DNA of 50,349 bases from positions 1-50,349 of the forward strand of contig JAVHLG010000031.1 in the NCBI GenBank assembly GCA_031082225.1, given 5' to 3'. The DNA comes from Desulfovibrionaceae bacterium. Its GTDB lineage: Bacteria > Desulfobacterota > Desulfovibrionia > Desulfovibrionales > Desulfovibrionaceae. Position numbers and translations under genes: made by a program. Within the stretch, counting starts at the first letter, position 1. Every line of letters starts with the position of its first letter. This document shows positions 15,230 through 22,879 of the stretch, piece after piece. A model generated the notes under the pieces. The model ran no database searches and was not told the origin of the DNA. It saw only the letters and a list, made by a program, of their open reading frames with translations.

Positions 15230-16723
15230 CTAAAAATTCTTCACGGCGTCAAGCCCGGTGGTGCTCCCCTGCTGCGGCTCCTCGGAAAGCCTCTTGATGA
15301 TCTCCGGCGACACCTCGGCCACCTTCTGCATGGTCTCCTCGGACTTGATGATCTCCTTCAAGCGGGCCGGGGCGGCCGTACCCAGGGCGGCCGGGGCCAC
15401 GGTGTTGAGCTTTTCGGTCAGGGCCGCCGCATCCAGCGCGGCGGAATACTTCAGGCGCACCACGTTGCCCTTGGCCGACTCCAGGGAGAAGGCCCCCTGG
15501 CCCACCTTCTGGTTCAACGGCTCGATGATGGCGCTGACCAGAAGATCGTTGAAGTTGCCCCGGGAACCGGTGAATTCCACCTCGTAGAGCGACAGCCCGG
15601 TCTTGTCGAACTCCCGGAAATCGATGTTGAGCACCGGCCGAAGCCCGATGAACTCCTTGCGCAGAAGCTGGCCCAGGTCGTAGCTGGGCAGTCCCGCCAC
15701 CTCGAGCTGGAACATCTTGGACGGGGCCTGCAGGTGCTCCTCGAAAAACTCCCGGGAGAACTCGCCGCCGATCATCCGCCCGATCTCCTCGATGGCCTGG
15801 TCCTCATCGGCCCAGCTCTGCTTCTTGGGCACCTTGTTGTTGAAATAGATCTCCTCGCCCGTGTGGTTGTCCATGCATTTGACGCTCCAGGAGGTGAGCA
15901 CGTACTTGGTCACCGTGAGCCCCGAGGCCGGCAGCCTGGCGCTGACGGTCTTGAACTTGGCCTCGCCCATGATGGAGAAGTCCGCCGCCTTGGGGGCCGA
16001 GGCCGTCAGGGTGGCCTCCACGGCGTCGCCGTCGGTCTTTTTTTCAAACCTGGCCTTGAGCTGGTCCACGTGCTCGTCGGACCACACCCGGTAGCCGAAG
16101 CTTTTGATGCGCTCCTTGAGCACGTTCTCGGCGATTTCGGAACGTTCGGTCACCACGTCCGGGCCGCGCTCGGCGTCGCGGATGAAGATGGCCACGGAGA
16201 CCCTCGGGTTGCCGTATTCCTTGAGCAGCGCCACCCGCTCCCCCCGGGACATCTCGGCCAGGGCCTCGGTGATGGGCACCACCGACACCTCGGCCTTCAT
16301 GAGCATGTGCGCGAACCCGTCCTCGCCGATCCAGGGCTCGGATTCCTTGATGACCCGCTTGATGAGCCCCTGGGAGCGCGACAGCACCCGGTCGCTGATC
16401 AGGGTGTAGTTCTCCACCAGGGTGGAGGTCTCCACGTAGGCCCCCACGGCCTTCTCCAGGATCTGGGACTTGGCGTCGCGGCGCAGATCCTCGATCATGA
16501 GCGCCTTGTCGCGCTTGTAGGCGTCGGCATTGGGGTCGGCCAGGCCCTCGGCGGTGATCACGATGAAGGCGTCTTTTTCCTCGGCGGCCGGGGCGGCCTG
16601 GATCTCCAGGGGCTTTTTGGCGGCCTTGTCCGCCGCCGAAACCGGGGCGCACAGCCAGACGCATCCGGCAAAAAGGGCCACGACAAGCCCCGCCAGGGCC
16701 TTCATTTTGCAAAGTCGCTTCAT
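15230..16723 (-). CDS. large exported FlgT-N-domain-like protein
   Basis: A 497-residue periplasmic protein with a signal peptide (ending SAADKAA). The first 170 residues read like the FlgT N-terminal domain: a run of RDKALMIEDLRRDAKSQILE, then GAYVETSTLVENYTLISD, SRSQGLIK and an ESEPWI-like segment. FlgT is the H-ring organiser of the Vibrio flagellar motor. Residues 180-300 (PRVSVAIFIRDAERG onward) resemble a CsgG/LpoB-like domain, and the rest is unassigned. Start ATG 16723 has GAGGGG about nine bases upstream. It is second in the cluster, 15 bp after its neighbour. The domain resemblance is by eye; no flagellar structural gene is nearby. Confidence 0.7.
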   Translation of the reverse strand: MKRLCKMKALAGLVVALFAGCVWLCAPVSAADKAAKKPLEIQAAPAAEEKDAFIVITAEGLADPNADAYKRDKALMIEDLRRDAKSQILEKAVGAYVETSTLVENYTLISDRVLSRSQGLIKRVIKESEPWIGEDGFAHMLMKAEVSVVPITEALAEMSRGERVALLKEYGNPRVSVAIFIRDAERGPDVVTERSEIAENVLKERIKSFGYRVWSDEHVDQLKARFEKKTDGDAVEATLTASAPKAADFSIMGEAKFKTVSARLPASGLTVTKYVLTSWSVKCMDNHTGEEIYFNNKVPKKQSWADEDQAIEEIGRMIGGEFSREFFEEHLQAPSKMFQLEVAGLPSYDLGQLLRKEFIGLRPVLNIDFREFDKTGLSLYEVEFTGSRGNFNDLLVSAIIEPLNQKVGQGAFSLESAKGNVVRLKYSAALDAAALTEKLNTVAPAALGTAAPARLKEIIKSEETMQKVAEVSPEIIKRLSEEPQQGSTTGLDAVKNF

Positions 16724-16738
16724 GGAGTCATCCCCTCG

Positions 16739-17383
16739 TTATCTGCCCCCTCGGGAGCAGTAGTCGGCGTACAGTTGGGCCACGGCCGGTCCGGCGCTGT
16801 CCTTGACCAGTTCCAGGGCCACGCCCAGGACGTCCTGCCCGGCCCAGGACTCGGCGCTGATGGTCTGGCTGGAAATCACCCGGCCCCGGCCGTCGGTGAG
16901 GGTGAGCAGAATGGTCACGGCCACCTCGTTGGCGTTGACCATCAGGTTCTTGCCGCTGCGGCTGCTGATGATGCCGTTTAAGAAAAACGAGGCCCCCATG
17001 CGGCCCGAGGCGGCGATGGCGGCGTCGGGGTCGTTGTTCAATATGGCCCGCATCTCCGCCGCCGCGATCTGGGCGTTGATCTGGGACTGGGACACGGTGT
17101 TGAGTCCCATGGCCGCCAACTGCCGGTTGAACTCCTGGTGCAGCAGGCCGTGGCTGCCGCCGGTCTGCAGCTTGCCGGAATGGCGCTCGGCGATGAGCAC
17201 GGCGATCTTTTTGCCCCGCAGGCTCTCCCGGCAGGGGGTGGACATGTTGGCGTACATCTGCGCGGCCTTGGCCTGGCTCTCCCGGGCGTCTCTTTGCGAC
17301 TCCTCGGAAAAGGAAAAAGCCCAGGCCTGCCCGGCCGCGACAAAAAGAACCAACGCAACAAGCAAACAGGCCACGTTTTTCAT
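16739..17383 (-). CDS. exported CsgG/LpoB-like protein heading the envelope cluster
   Basis: A 214-residue protein with a signal peptide (cleaved after AWA near residue 22). After a short helical part, KIAVLIAERHSGK and the alternating pattern AASGRMGASFFLNGIISS with RVISSQTIS fit the CsgG/LpoB/FlgO-type sheet fold; there is no lipobox. It is the first gene of the cluster. Start ATG 17383 has GGGA about 8 bases upstream; ATG 17395, four codons upstream, has none. A good sigma-70 promoter lies 73-101 bp before it. Function is not known; homologous folds act in outer-membrane complexes and motor rings. Confidence 0.7.
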   Translation of the reverse strand: MKNVACLLVALVLFVAAGQAWAFSFSEESQRDARESQAKAAQMYANMSTPCRESLRGKKIAVLIAERHSGKLQTGGSHGLLHQEFNRQLAAMGLNTVSQSQINAQIAAAEMRAILNNDPDAAIAASGRMGASFFLNGIISSRSGKNLMVNANEVAVTILLTLTDGRGRVISSQTISAESWAGQDVLGVALELVKDSAGPAVAQLYADYCSRGGR

Positions 17384-17455
17384 GTCTTTTCCCATAGCAT
17401 ACCACGGTGGAGCACACATTTTCCGCATGTCGCGAAACTCTTTTTCACATTTTTT

Positions 17456-17484
17456 TGAATAGATGAAGGGGGGGTCCCTGTCAA
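17456..17484 (-). promoter_or_regulatory. sigma-70 promoter of the envelope cluster
   Basis: On the minus strand a perfect TTGACA (17479-17484) is followed after 17 bp by TATTCA (17456-17461). Transcription would begin near 17449 and give a leader of about 65 nt. This is the best -35 match on that strand upstream of the eight genes. Confidence 0.65.
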
Positions 17485-18011
17485 TGCGCGCTCCGTTCCA
17501 CACCTGCCGCCCCCTGCTGCCGCCGGGGCGCAACCCATGCCCCTCCCCCCGGCGCATGGCCCTCCAGTGACCCGGGCAGGCCCTTTCCTCCCTGCCTAGC
17601 CAGGAACGTGCCAATTTTTCGTCCGTTTCCATCGGAAGCAACCACCTCATATCGTTTATTCTTTTTTCAGCCTCCCGGACCGCGTCCCCTGGGCCGCACC
17701 CGGCACACGACATCTTCGCATTTTCCCGATATTCCGTCACGACCACGCGGCACAGCGCCCTTGGCCATGGCCCGGATGATCGGTCCGTTCGTGCGCTCCC
17801 CACATCGGTCATATTCCTTACTGGTCAGTGGCAGACCACGCGGCACGGCCTGCAGAGGGACGGCGGGCAGGCGGCCTTCCCCGTCCCTCCCGGTCCCTCC
17901 CGGTCCCCGCCGCTCCCGCCGCTGCCGCCGCTCCCGCTGTTCCCGCTGATCCCGCTGATCCCGCTGATGACAACCTCCCCCTTTCGGGCTAGTTACGGCA
18001 ATGGAGGCGTC
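17485..18011. other. gene-free region between the envelope cluster and pyrF
   Basis: No gene is supported. The proximal part holds the cluster promoter (17456-17484). The distal part carries a low-complexity repeat (17881-17969) and the leader of pyrF. An A/T-rich patch at 17660-17690 (TATCGTTTATTCTTTTTT) may hold a promoter for pyrF, without a clear -35. Confidence 0.4.
17881..17969. repeat. C-rich low-complexity tandem repeats before pyrF
   Basis: Runs of related units: CCCGGTCCCT twice, CCGCTCCCG/CCGCTGCCG in several variants, and CCCGCTGAT three times in tandem at the end. It is non-coding as far as I can see and ends 43 bp before pyrF. Such a tract is prone to slippage and could vary in length between strains. 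Confidence 0.7.
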
Positions 18012-18785
18012 ATGAAAAAAACCATTCCCCTGGCCCAGCGCATCATCGTCGCCCTGGACGTTCCCGACGCCCAGACGGCGATCTGTCTGGCCGAACGGCT
18101 CGGCGAGAAGGTGGACTTCTACAAGGTGGGGCTGGAGCTTTTTCTGGCCGCCGGGTTCGCAGTGCCGGACCGGCTGGCCGCCATGGGCCGCAAGATCATG
18201 CTGGATCTCAAGTTCCACGACATCCCCGAGACGGTGAAACGCGCCGTGGCCAGGCTGGCGGACCACGACATCGCGCTTTTTACGGCCCACGCCGCCCCCG
18301 GGGTCATCGGCGCGGCGGCCCAGACCAAGGGCCGGGCCGGGCTTTTGGCCGTGACCGTGCTCACCAGCCACGACCCGGGCGAGACCCGCAGCATGATGTC
18401 CGGCGGCGAGGTTCTCGGCGTGGGCAGCCCGGAACCGGGCGAGGACTGGGTGGCGAACCTCGTGCTGACGCGGGCCCGCGACGCCCTGAAAAGCGGCGCG
18501 GACGGGGTGGTGTGCTCGGGACGCGAGGCGGCGCTTGTGCGGCGGGAGCTTGGCGGGGAGTTTTTGATCGTGGTCCCGGGCATCCGCCCCACCGGCCACG
18601 CCCCGGACGACCAGCGCCGGGCCGTGACCGCAGCCGAGGCCATCCGGGCCGGGGCCGACCATCTGGTGGTCGGGCGGCCCATCACCCGGGCGGCGGACCC
18701 CCTGGCCGCAGCCGAGGCCCTGCTGGCCGAAATCGCCATCGCCGGAGGATGCGTCTTCGAGGAGGCCGGGGCGACGGGAAAATAG
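18012..18785 (+). CDS. pyrF: orotidine 5'-phosphate decarboxylase
   Basis: Last step of UMP synthesis; cytosolic TIM barrel. The catalytic D-x-K-x-x-D array is visible as LDLKFHDIPETV (D65, K67, D70), with FYKVGLELF before it and the phosphate loop GIRP near the end. The length of 257 residues is normal for the short bacterial form. Start ATG 18012 follows GGAGG; the reading frame extends 15 codons upstream, but without a ribosome site. It stands alone, convergent with the MerR-type gene. Confidence 0.95.
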   Translation: MKKTIPLAQRIIVALDVPDAQTAICLAERLGEKVDFYKVGLELFLAAGFAVPDRLAAMGRKIMLDLKFHDIPETVKRAVARLADHDIALFTAHAAPGVIGAAAQTKGRAGLLAVTVLTSHDPGETRSMMSGGEVLGVGSPEPGEDWVANLVLTRARDALKSGADGVVCSGREAALVRRELGGEFLIVVPGIRPTGHAPDDQRRAVTAAEAIRAGADHLVVGRPITRAADPLAAAEALLAEIAIAGGCVFEEAGATGK

Positions 18786-18829
18786 GCGGCGCACCGGGCA
18801 CGCGGTCCCGGGCGATCATGGACGCGGCC

Positions 18830-19408
18830 TCAGGGCTTGGCCGAAAGCGCGGCCTTGATTTTGTCCACCAGATATTTTTCAAGCTCCCGGCCGTCCTTGC
18901 GCAGCCGCATGAGCTCGGATTCGAGCACGCCAAGCTTGGACTCCAGGGCCTGGTTTTTTTCCCGCAGGGCCTCGATCTCAGCCGCCATCCCCGGCCCGTC
19001 CCCACCCGGGAGGGCCGCCTCCGGGGTCGGGCGCTCCCGCAAAAAGGCCGACAGCACCCGGGCCATCTCCCGCCCGAACACCGCCGCCACCTCCTCCAGG
19101 CCCGGCCCGGAGGCCAGTCCCGGCGCAGGCGCGGGACGCTTCGCAGCCGGTGCGGAACCGGCCGGGACGTTGAGCGGAAAGCGACCGGCCAGGTCGGCCT
19201 TGACCTCGTCCACGGACAGCCCCCGGGCCAGGCCAGCGGCGATGACCCGGAAAATCTCCAGGGCCTCGGGCCGGAAGCGGCGGCCCCGCCCCTCACCGAG
19301 GCTCGGCAGGTGGTCGTGAAACCGGTTTTTCCAATAATGCAGGGTGGATTCCGGGACATCCAGCAGGCGGGCCATGGCCGCTATGGAATACAGGCGCGTG
19401 TCGGGCAC
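18830..19408 (-). CDS. MerR-type transcriptional regulator
   Basis: A 192-residue protein with an N-terminal winged helix-turn-helix of the MerR type (LYSIAAMARLLDVPESTLHYWKN, residues 5-27), a Pro/Ala linker, and a C-terminal coiled coil (about 150-185: EIEALREKNQALESKLGVLE). No effector-binding cysteines are seen. GTG 19408 was preferred because GGAG lies about 9 bases upstream and the sequence begins right at the DNA-binding domain. A coiled-coil tail without ligand domain recalls small MerR-like regulators of phage or nucleoid type. Target genes are unknown; the nearest divergent unit is tRNA-Leu. Confidence 0.85.
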   Translation of the reverse strand: MPDTRLYSIAAMARLLDVPESTLHYWKNRFHDHLPSLGEGRGRRFRPEALEIFRVIAAGLARGLSVDEVKADLAGRFPLNVPAGSAPAAKRPAPAPGLASGPGLEEVAAVFGREMARVLSAFLRERPTPEAALPGGDGPGMAAEIEALREKNQALESKLGVLESELMRLRKDGRELEKYLVDKIKAALSAKP

Positions 19409-19598
19409 GGATCGGCTCCGCGTTGAGGTCGGTGGGGCCGGGCGGCTGACGCGGCAGGGGAACGCGCCGCCCACCATGGAGAAACACGACCCCGGCGTCG
19501 CGGTCAAGTCGCGCGGTCCAGGCCCGCCCCGCCTTCCCCGGGCAAGACGGCCCCTCGCTTTGGCCGAAAAAAATTTACGTCTCCCCCCACATTCCCGC

Positions 19599-19627
19599 TT
19601 GCCAAGGCAGGGGGGTTCGGCTAGATA
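19599..19627 (+). promoter_or_regulatory. promoter of tRNA-Leu
   Basis: TTGCCA (19599-19604), 17 bp, then TAGATA (19622-19627), with an A/T-rich upstream patch at 19567-19577 that could act as an UP element. Transcription would begin a few bases before the tRNA. Confidence 0.65.
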
Positions 19628-19638
19628 CCACTGCTCGG

Positions 19639-19725
19639 GCCGAAGTGGTGGAATTGGTAGACACGCTAGGTTCAGGGTCTAGTGGTCGCAAGGCCGTGGG
19701 AGTTCGAGTCTCCCCTTCGGCACCA
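19639..19725 (+). tRNA. tRNA-Leu (anticodon CAG)
   Basis: A complete class II tRNA. The 7-bp acceptor stem GCCGAAG/CTTCGGC closes it. The T-arm is GGGAG-TTCGAGT-CTCCC, a long variable arm (TGGTCGCAAGGCCGT) marks Leu/Ser/Tyr type, and the D-loop has GGTAGAC. The anticodon CAG lies at 19673-19675 and reads CUG codons. The CCA end is encoded. Confidence 0.97.
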
Positions 19726-19733
19726 TCTTTTCA

Positions 19734-19766
19734 GGGGTTGCAGCGTAACGGCTGCAACCCCTTTTT
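19734..19766 (+). terminator. intrinsic terminator of tRNA-Leu
   Basis: An 11-bp perfect stem (GGGGTTGCAGC and GCTGCAACCCC), a 6-nt loop and five T's. It begins 9 bp after the tRNA CCA end. Confidence 0.93.
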
Positions 19767-20094
19767 CGTTGTGCTCCCGGCAAAACGCTGGCCCGACGAA
19801 CAGGGCGCCCCTGCGCAGCGGCCGCATCGAAGGTGAAGCAACCGGATTGCGGACTGCCTTCGCCGCAGGACGTGTCCGCCCCGGCCGGAACCACCTCACG
19901 CCCCAACCGGGACCACGTCAGCGGCCGTCATCCCGGTCGGCGGGGATGAGGCATGACCTTCCCGGAAACGCCAGAACGCAAAGGGGCCATGCGAGCGGTT
20001 CCATTCCCCTCGCACGGCCCCTGATTCCTGATTGCCATGCCGTGGTTTCTGTTCCGAACCCCGGATCCCTCATAGCGTAAGGCTGCGGCATCCC
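19767..20094. other. gene-free stretch after tRNA-Leu
   Basis: About 330 bp without a supported gene. The only structure seen is the hairpin at 19982-20022. Confidence 0.5.
19982..20022 (-). terminator. terminator of the GH64-like gene
   Basis: 14-nt arms (19982-19995 and 20009-20022) pair with one G-U or mismatch. On the minus strand the stem is followed by TTTGCGTT. It lies 72 bp past the gene's stop. Confidence 0.6.
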
Positions 20095-21750
20095 TTAATC
20101 GGCAAGCAGCAGCAACTCCGTGGCTCCAGGCAGAGCGCCTGCAGGGGCACCGACAGGGGCCCCGACGCCGATCACCCAGTAGCCCACGCTCCTGACGTTG
20201 GGCCCTGGAGTCTGCACGGTGTTCACCAGCGGCCCGTTGCCGAAACGGTCGCTGAAGGGAACGCCGTACACGGTGTTGCCCGAAGAGGTCCAGATCACGT
20301 CCGCATACCGGTTGTAGTGACCTGTGTCGGTTTGTATCTGGGAAAAGCCGACCCTGGGATCGAGCGTCCACCATTGCTGGCTTTCCATCTCACCGATGGG
20401 CTTGGTCACGCCGCCTTGCGTGGTTCCCTGGACGGTGCTGCCGAAATATCCGCCGAGCAACCCGGTGGTGAGTTCCCCTATGGCCATGCTCAAGGTCGTG
20501 TCGTAGGCGTGGAGATCCTGAAGCGACTTGTTGGAGTTGATATTATGCGGCTTGGTCGGGTCCGCCAGGGTATTGATGCAGAACGTCTGAAACTTCTCCC
20601 AGTCAGAACCAAGAGTTATTGCGGTGTTGCCGACCGTCCATCTGCCCGTTTTATCATCATACATCAGTTCTGCGGCCTGGCCATAAATGGCCTTGTTGAA
20701 GCTCGCCTCCGTATGTTTGCCGGTCAGCGGGGACAGGGTGATGCTGACGTCCGTCCAGGCGCCGTTGTCAGGCAGGGGGGGGTTGCCAGCCGCGACAGAG
20801 GCTGGATTGATGACAGACGCCGTGACCTTGCCGCTGGCGGTGATGACGCCATTGTCGTTGGCGGTGGCCGTCATGTCGATGCCGAACGTGTATGTCCGCG
20901 TGGACGACCAGGCCGGGGAGCCGAAACCGTTGCTTCGTATCAACTGGGTTTGGGTTCCGTTCAAGGATATCGCATAGGACAGGAAGGAAGGCCATGGGTT
21001 TGGGGGCAACCAGGTATTATTGGGGTCATATTTGGACGGCCCGATATAGCGGAGGATTTGTCCATGGACAGTCTTTTTTGCGGAAGCGCCGCCTCCGGCG
21101 GACTTGATCAGGCTTTCGATCTGGAGGGCCGTTGTGTTGCCATAGCCCGTGCTTTGCAATACGGGTTCCGACGGGTTCGTCAACGGACTATTCTGGTAGC
21201 TGCGGATGCTCAGCGGCGCCGTAAAGCAGTCGATGTTCGTCAGGTTGCCCTGATCGCCGGTATTCGGCATGCCCCGTGCCGTGAGTTCGAACTGCTGGTA
21301 CCTCTGCAGGGTGTCGAATACGGATGGCGCGGTCGTCAGGTAGTTTGCCCCGAGGCTCGGGTCATCATAAAACAAAAAGAACACGCCGCTGAGCGAAAAC
21401 GCCACGTTCAGGCCCTCGGCGCCGATGTCCGAAAGTTTGACCGGATTCGACATAAGATTGTAGACTGTTACTCCGCCGATTTGTTGCGACCCGAAGGTGA
21501 TGGCCGACTGGCCATTGTTATAGGTCGCCCGAAATCTATTATCCGCGTCATTGCTGAACGGATCTTGAATCTGAAGCCAGACATCTCCTTTATACTTGCT
21601 GGTATCGAATATCACCCCCAGAGCCCATGCCCCGTGTGCAAAGGCCAGAATGCAGAAAAGCGCCAGAACGCCTGCAATCCAGGATCCGGCAGGTGACCGT
21701 TTGCACAATGGAAAATACCTGACTGTGGTGCTGATCGTCGGCTTGTCCAT
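20095..21750 (-). CDS. exported GH64/thaumatin-like protein (tentative)
   Basis: A 551-residue protein with a long N-terminal export signal (hydrophobic core about 23-42, then AWA). The early strand VIFDTSKYKGDVWLQIQDP and the segment FELTARG...GDQGNLTNIDCFTAPLSI recall beta-1,3-glucanases of family GH64 and thaumatin-like proteins, where a similar D...lsyVD...lP block occurs. I could not identify the catalytic pair, so this is tentative. Only two or three cysteines are present. Start ATG 21750 has GGAG shortly upstream. Codon use and base composition are visibly less GC-rich than the neighbours, which suggests horizontal gain. It is monocistronic in a gene-poor stretch next to a tRNA. An alternative is an unrelated beta-sandwich surface protein. 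Confidence 0.6.
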   Translation of the reverse strand: MDKPTISTTVRYFPLCKRSPAGSWIAGVLALFCILAFAHGAWALGVIFDTSKYKGDVWLQIQDPFSNDADNRFRATYNNGQSAITFGSQQIGGVTVYNLMSNPVKLSDIGAEGLNVAFSLSGVFFLFYDDPSLGANYLTTAPSVFDTLQRYQQFELTARGMPNTGDQGNLTNIDCFTAPLSIRSYQNSPLTNPSEPVLQSTGYGNTTALQIESLIKSAGGGASAKKTVHGQILRYIGPSKYDPNNTWLPPNPWPSFLSYAISLNGTQTQLIRSNGFGSPAWSSTRTYTFGIDMTATANDNGVITASGKVTASVINPASVAAGNPPLPDNGAWTDVSITLSPLTGKHTEASFNKAIYGQAAELMYDDKTGRWTVGNTAITLGSDWEKFQTFCINTLADPTKPHNINSNKSLQDLHAYDTTLSMAIGELTTGLLGGYFGSTVQGTTQGGVTKPIGEMESQQWWTLDPRVGFSQIQTDTGHYNRYADVIWTSSGNTVYGVPFSDRFGNGPLVNTVQTPGPNVRSVGYWVIGVGAPVGAPAGALPGATELLLLAD

Positions 21751-22449
21751 AGCGAGTCTCCACTGAGTTTGGCGCCCAACGGCATGTTGCGCACCACGAT
21801 GATCATAATACTTTGCAATAGCAACCCATTACGCGACATCCCCGTACATCGCCACTCATCTCCAAGTGTACTTTTTGTATGCTTGATGCAGGCGCATGTC
21901 AAGCGCCCCGGCCACGCATTGCCACAACCACATGAATAGACCGATTTCCGTATCACACGGATTGACCTATCACCTGGAAGCCTGGGTGCATGTGGCGGAC
22001 TCCTGATGAACGCCCTGAATAGATGGCGGACGTGTGACAGGGAACGCAACACGCCGCCCTGAATGCATCGGGTTGCCGCCATGCCTTGGTTGACGCCTGA
22101 TGATACAACTTCTGAATGCTCACGACTGCGGTGCGGCGCGGCCATGCCGCATGGCCGTCATCGGGTTTCGCCGCCCTCCTCAACGGTCTGCGTCCCTGGG
22201 CGGCCGCTGATCGTGTCGTTCCCGGACACATTGCGGAACAGGACATCACAGCTCTTGATGACCTCGGGGGCATGGGGAACGTGCTGCCTGGCGGTCGACG
22301 GCTACCGGGAGCGGGCGAGGAGATGCCCCTGTCGGCCAGCAGGAAGACACAGCGCCCGCCTGGAGCATTTCAGGGCCGCCAGGTCATGAGCGACAGCAAT
22401 GCAGCGCCTGACGCCGCCAGCCGGATCGATTTCACCACCCCGGGGGCCA
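21751..22449. other. gene-free, composition-shifted region
   Basis: About 700 bp without a frame that has a ribosome site and protein-like composition. The first 200 bp are A/T-richer and hold the promoter area of the GH64-like gene (a TATTATGAT -10-like string lies in the minus strand near 21800). A degenerate mobile-element-like repeat is at 21939-21977. The rest may be decayed sequence. Confidence 0.5.
21939..21977 (-). repeat. degenerate 39-nt repeat, possible IS end
   Basis: Read on the minus strand it matches 45791-45829 on the plus strand at 33 of 39 positions without gaps. Both copies hold two partial copies of ATCGGTCA and a GTGTG-x-TAC core. They sit in gene-free regions, as expected of remnant insertion-sequence ends. 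The IS family is not established. Confidence 0.6.
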
Positions 22450-22478
22450 TTGACAAACCCGTTGCCGGGGCATATCTG
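22450..22478 (+). promoter_or_regulatory. promoter of the ArsR-headed operon
   Basis: Perfect TTGACA (22450-22455), 17 bp, then TATCTG (22473-22478). The predicted start (about 22485) falls within the operator at 22483-22498, so a bound repressor would block initiation. Confidence 0.65.
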
Positions 22479-22482
22479 CTAT

Positions 22483-22498
22483 TTGGCGATTTGGCCAA
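22483..22498 (+). promoter_or_regulatory. probable ArsR-family operator, site 1
   Basis: TTGGCGATTTGGCCAA, an imperfect palindrome (outer TTGGC/GCCAA intact), 9 bp before the regulator's ATG and over the predicted transcription start. It differs from site 2 at a single position, so the two are clearly one binding motif. Confidence 0.75.
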
Positions 22499-22507
22499 GA
22501 GGATGCC

Positions 22508-22825
22508 ATGCAGGAACTAAAGATTAAAAATCGGCCCCCCCGGGAGGCCTTTGCCGAGCGGGCCCGGGTCATCAAGGCCCTGGCCCACCCCTCGCGGCTT
22601 TTGATCGTGGACGAGTTGTCGCGCGGCGAGCGGTGCGTGTGCGAGCTGACCGAGCTTGTGGGCCACGACATCTCCACCGTCTCCAAGCATCTGTCGCTGC
22701 TTAGGCAAAGCGGCATCGTGGCCGACGAAAAACGTGGCCTGCAAGTGTTTTACCGGCTGACGACGCCGTGCGTGCTGAATTTTTTCGCCTGCATCGAGTC
22801 CGTGATCCGGGCCGGGAAGCCATAA
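22508..22825 (+). CDS. ArsR-family metal(loid)-responsive repressor
   Basis: A 105-residue winged-helix repressor. The core ALAHPSRLLIVDELSRGE, then CVCELTEL, HDISTVSKHLSLLRQSG and a YRLTTPCV wing and tail, are as in ArsR/SmtB proteins. C43 and C45 form the CVC(E/D)L pair that binds As(III) in classical ArsR; the third cysteine of that site is a Thr here. Further cysteines lie at the C-terminus (TTPCV and FFAC). Start ATG 22508 has AGAGGA five bases upstream. It heads a run of eight genes on the same strand and its own operator overlaps its promoter, so it is autoregulated. The ligand is inferred: arsenite or another thiophilic metal(loid). Confidence 0.9.
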   Translation: MQELKIKNRPPREAFAERARVIKALAHPSRLLIVDELSRGERCVCELTELVGHDISTVSKHLSLLRQSGIVADEKRGLQVFYRLTTPCVLNFFACIESVIRAGKP

Positions 22826-22841
22826 TTTTTTTGAGCTTTAC

Positions 22842-22857
22842 TTGGCGATTTCGCCAA
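22842..22857 (+). promoter_or_regulatory. probable ArsR-family operator, site 2
   Basis: TTGGCGATTTCGCCAA, a perfect palindrome (TTGGCGA, 2-nt centre, TCGCCAA), in the 54-bp gap between the regulator and permease genes. Site 1 is a one-base variant of it. It implies a second controlled start or an internal block directly ahead of the permease. Confidence 0.8.
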
Positions 22858-22879
22858 CAATGAACGAAAGGATTGTCCC

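Noticed and set aside
17038-17361. Frames of 100 or more codons antisense or out of frame within the envelope cluster
   Set aside because: They are GC-rich shadow frames with Arg/Pro/Ala bias and no ribosome sites.
21754-21762. Nine bases (CGAGTCTCC) shared with the 3' part of tRNA-Leu, a possible attachment repeat
   Set aside because: Too short; a match of this length is expected by chance in a few kilobases. No integrase gene is present.
22116-22520. Open frame of 134 codons before the ArsR gene
   Set aside because: No ribosome site, composition unlike a protein, and it runs through the promoter and operator of the ArsR operon.
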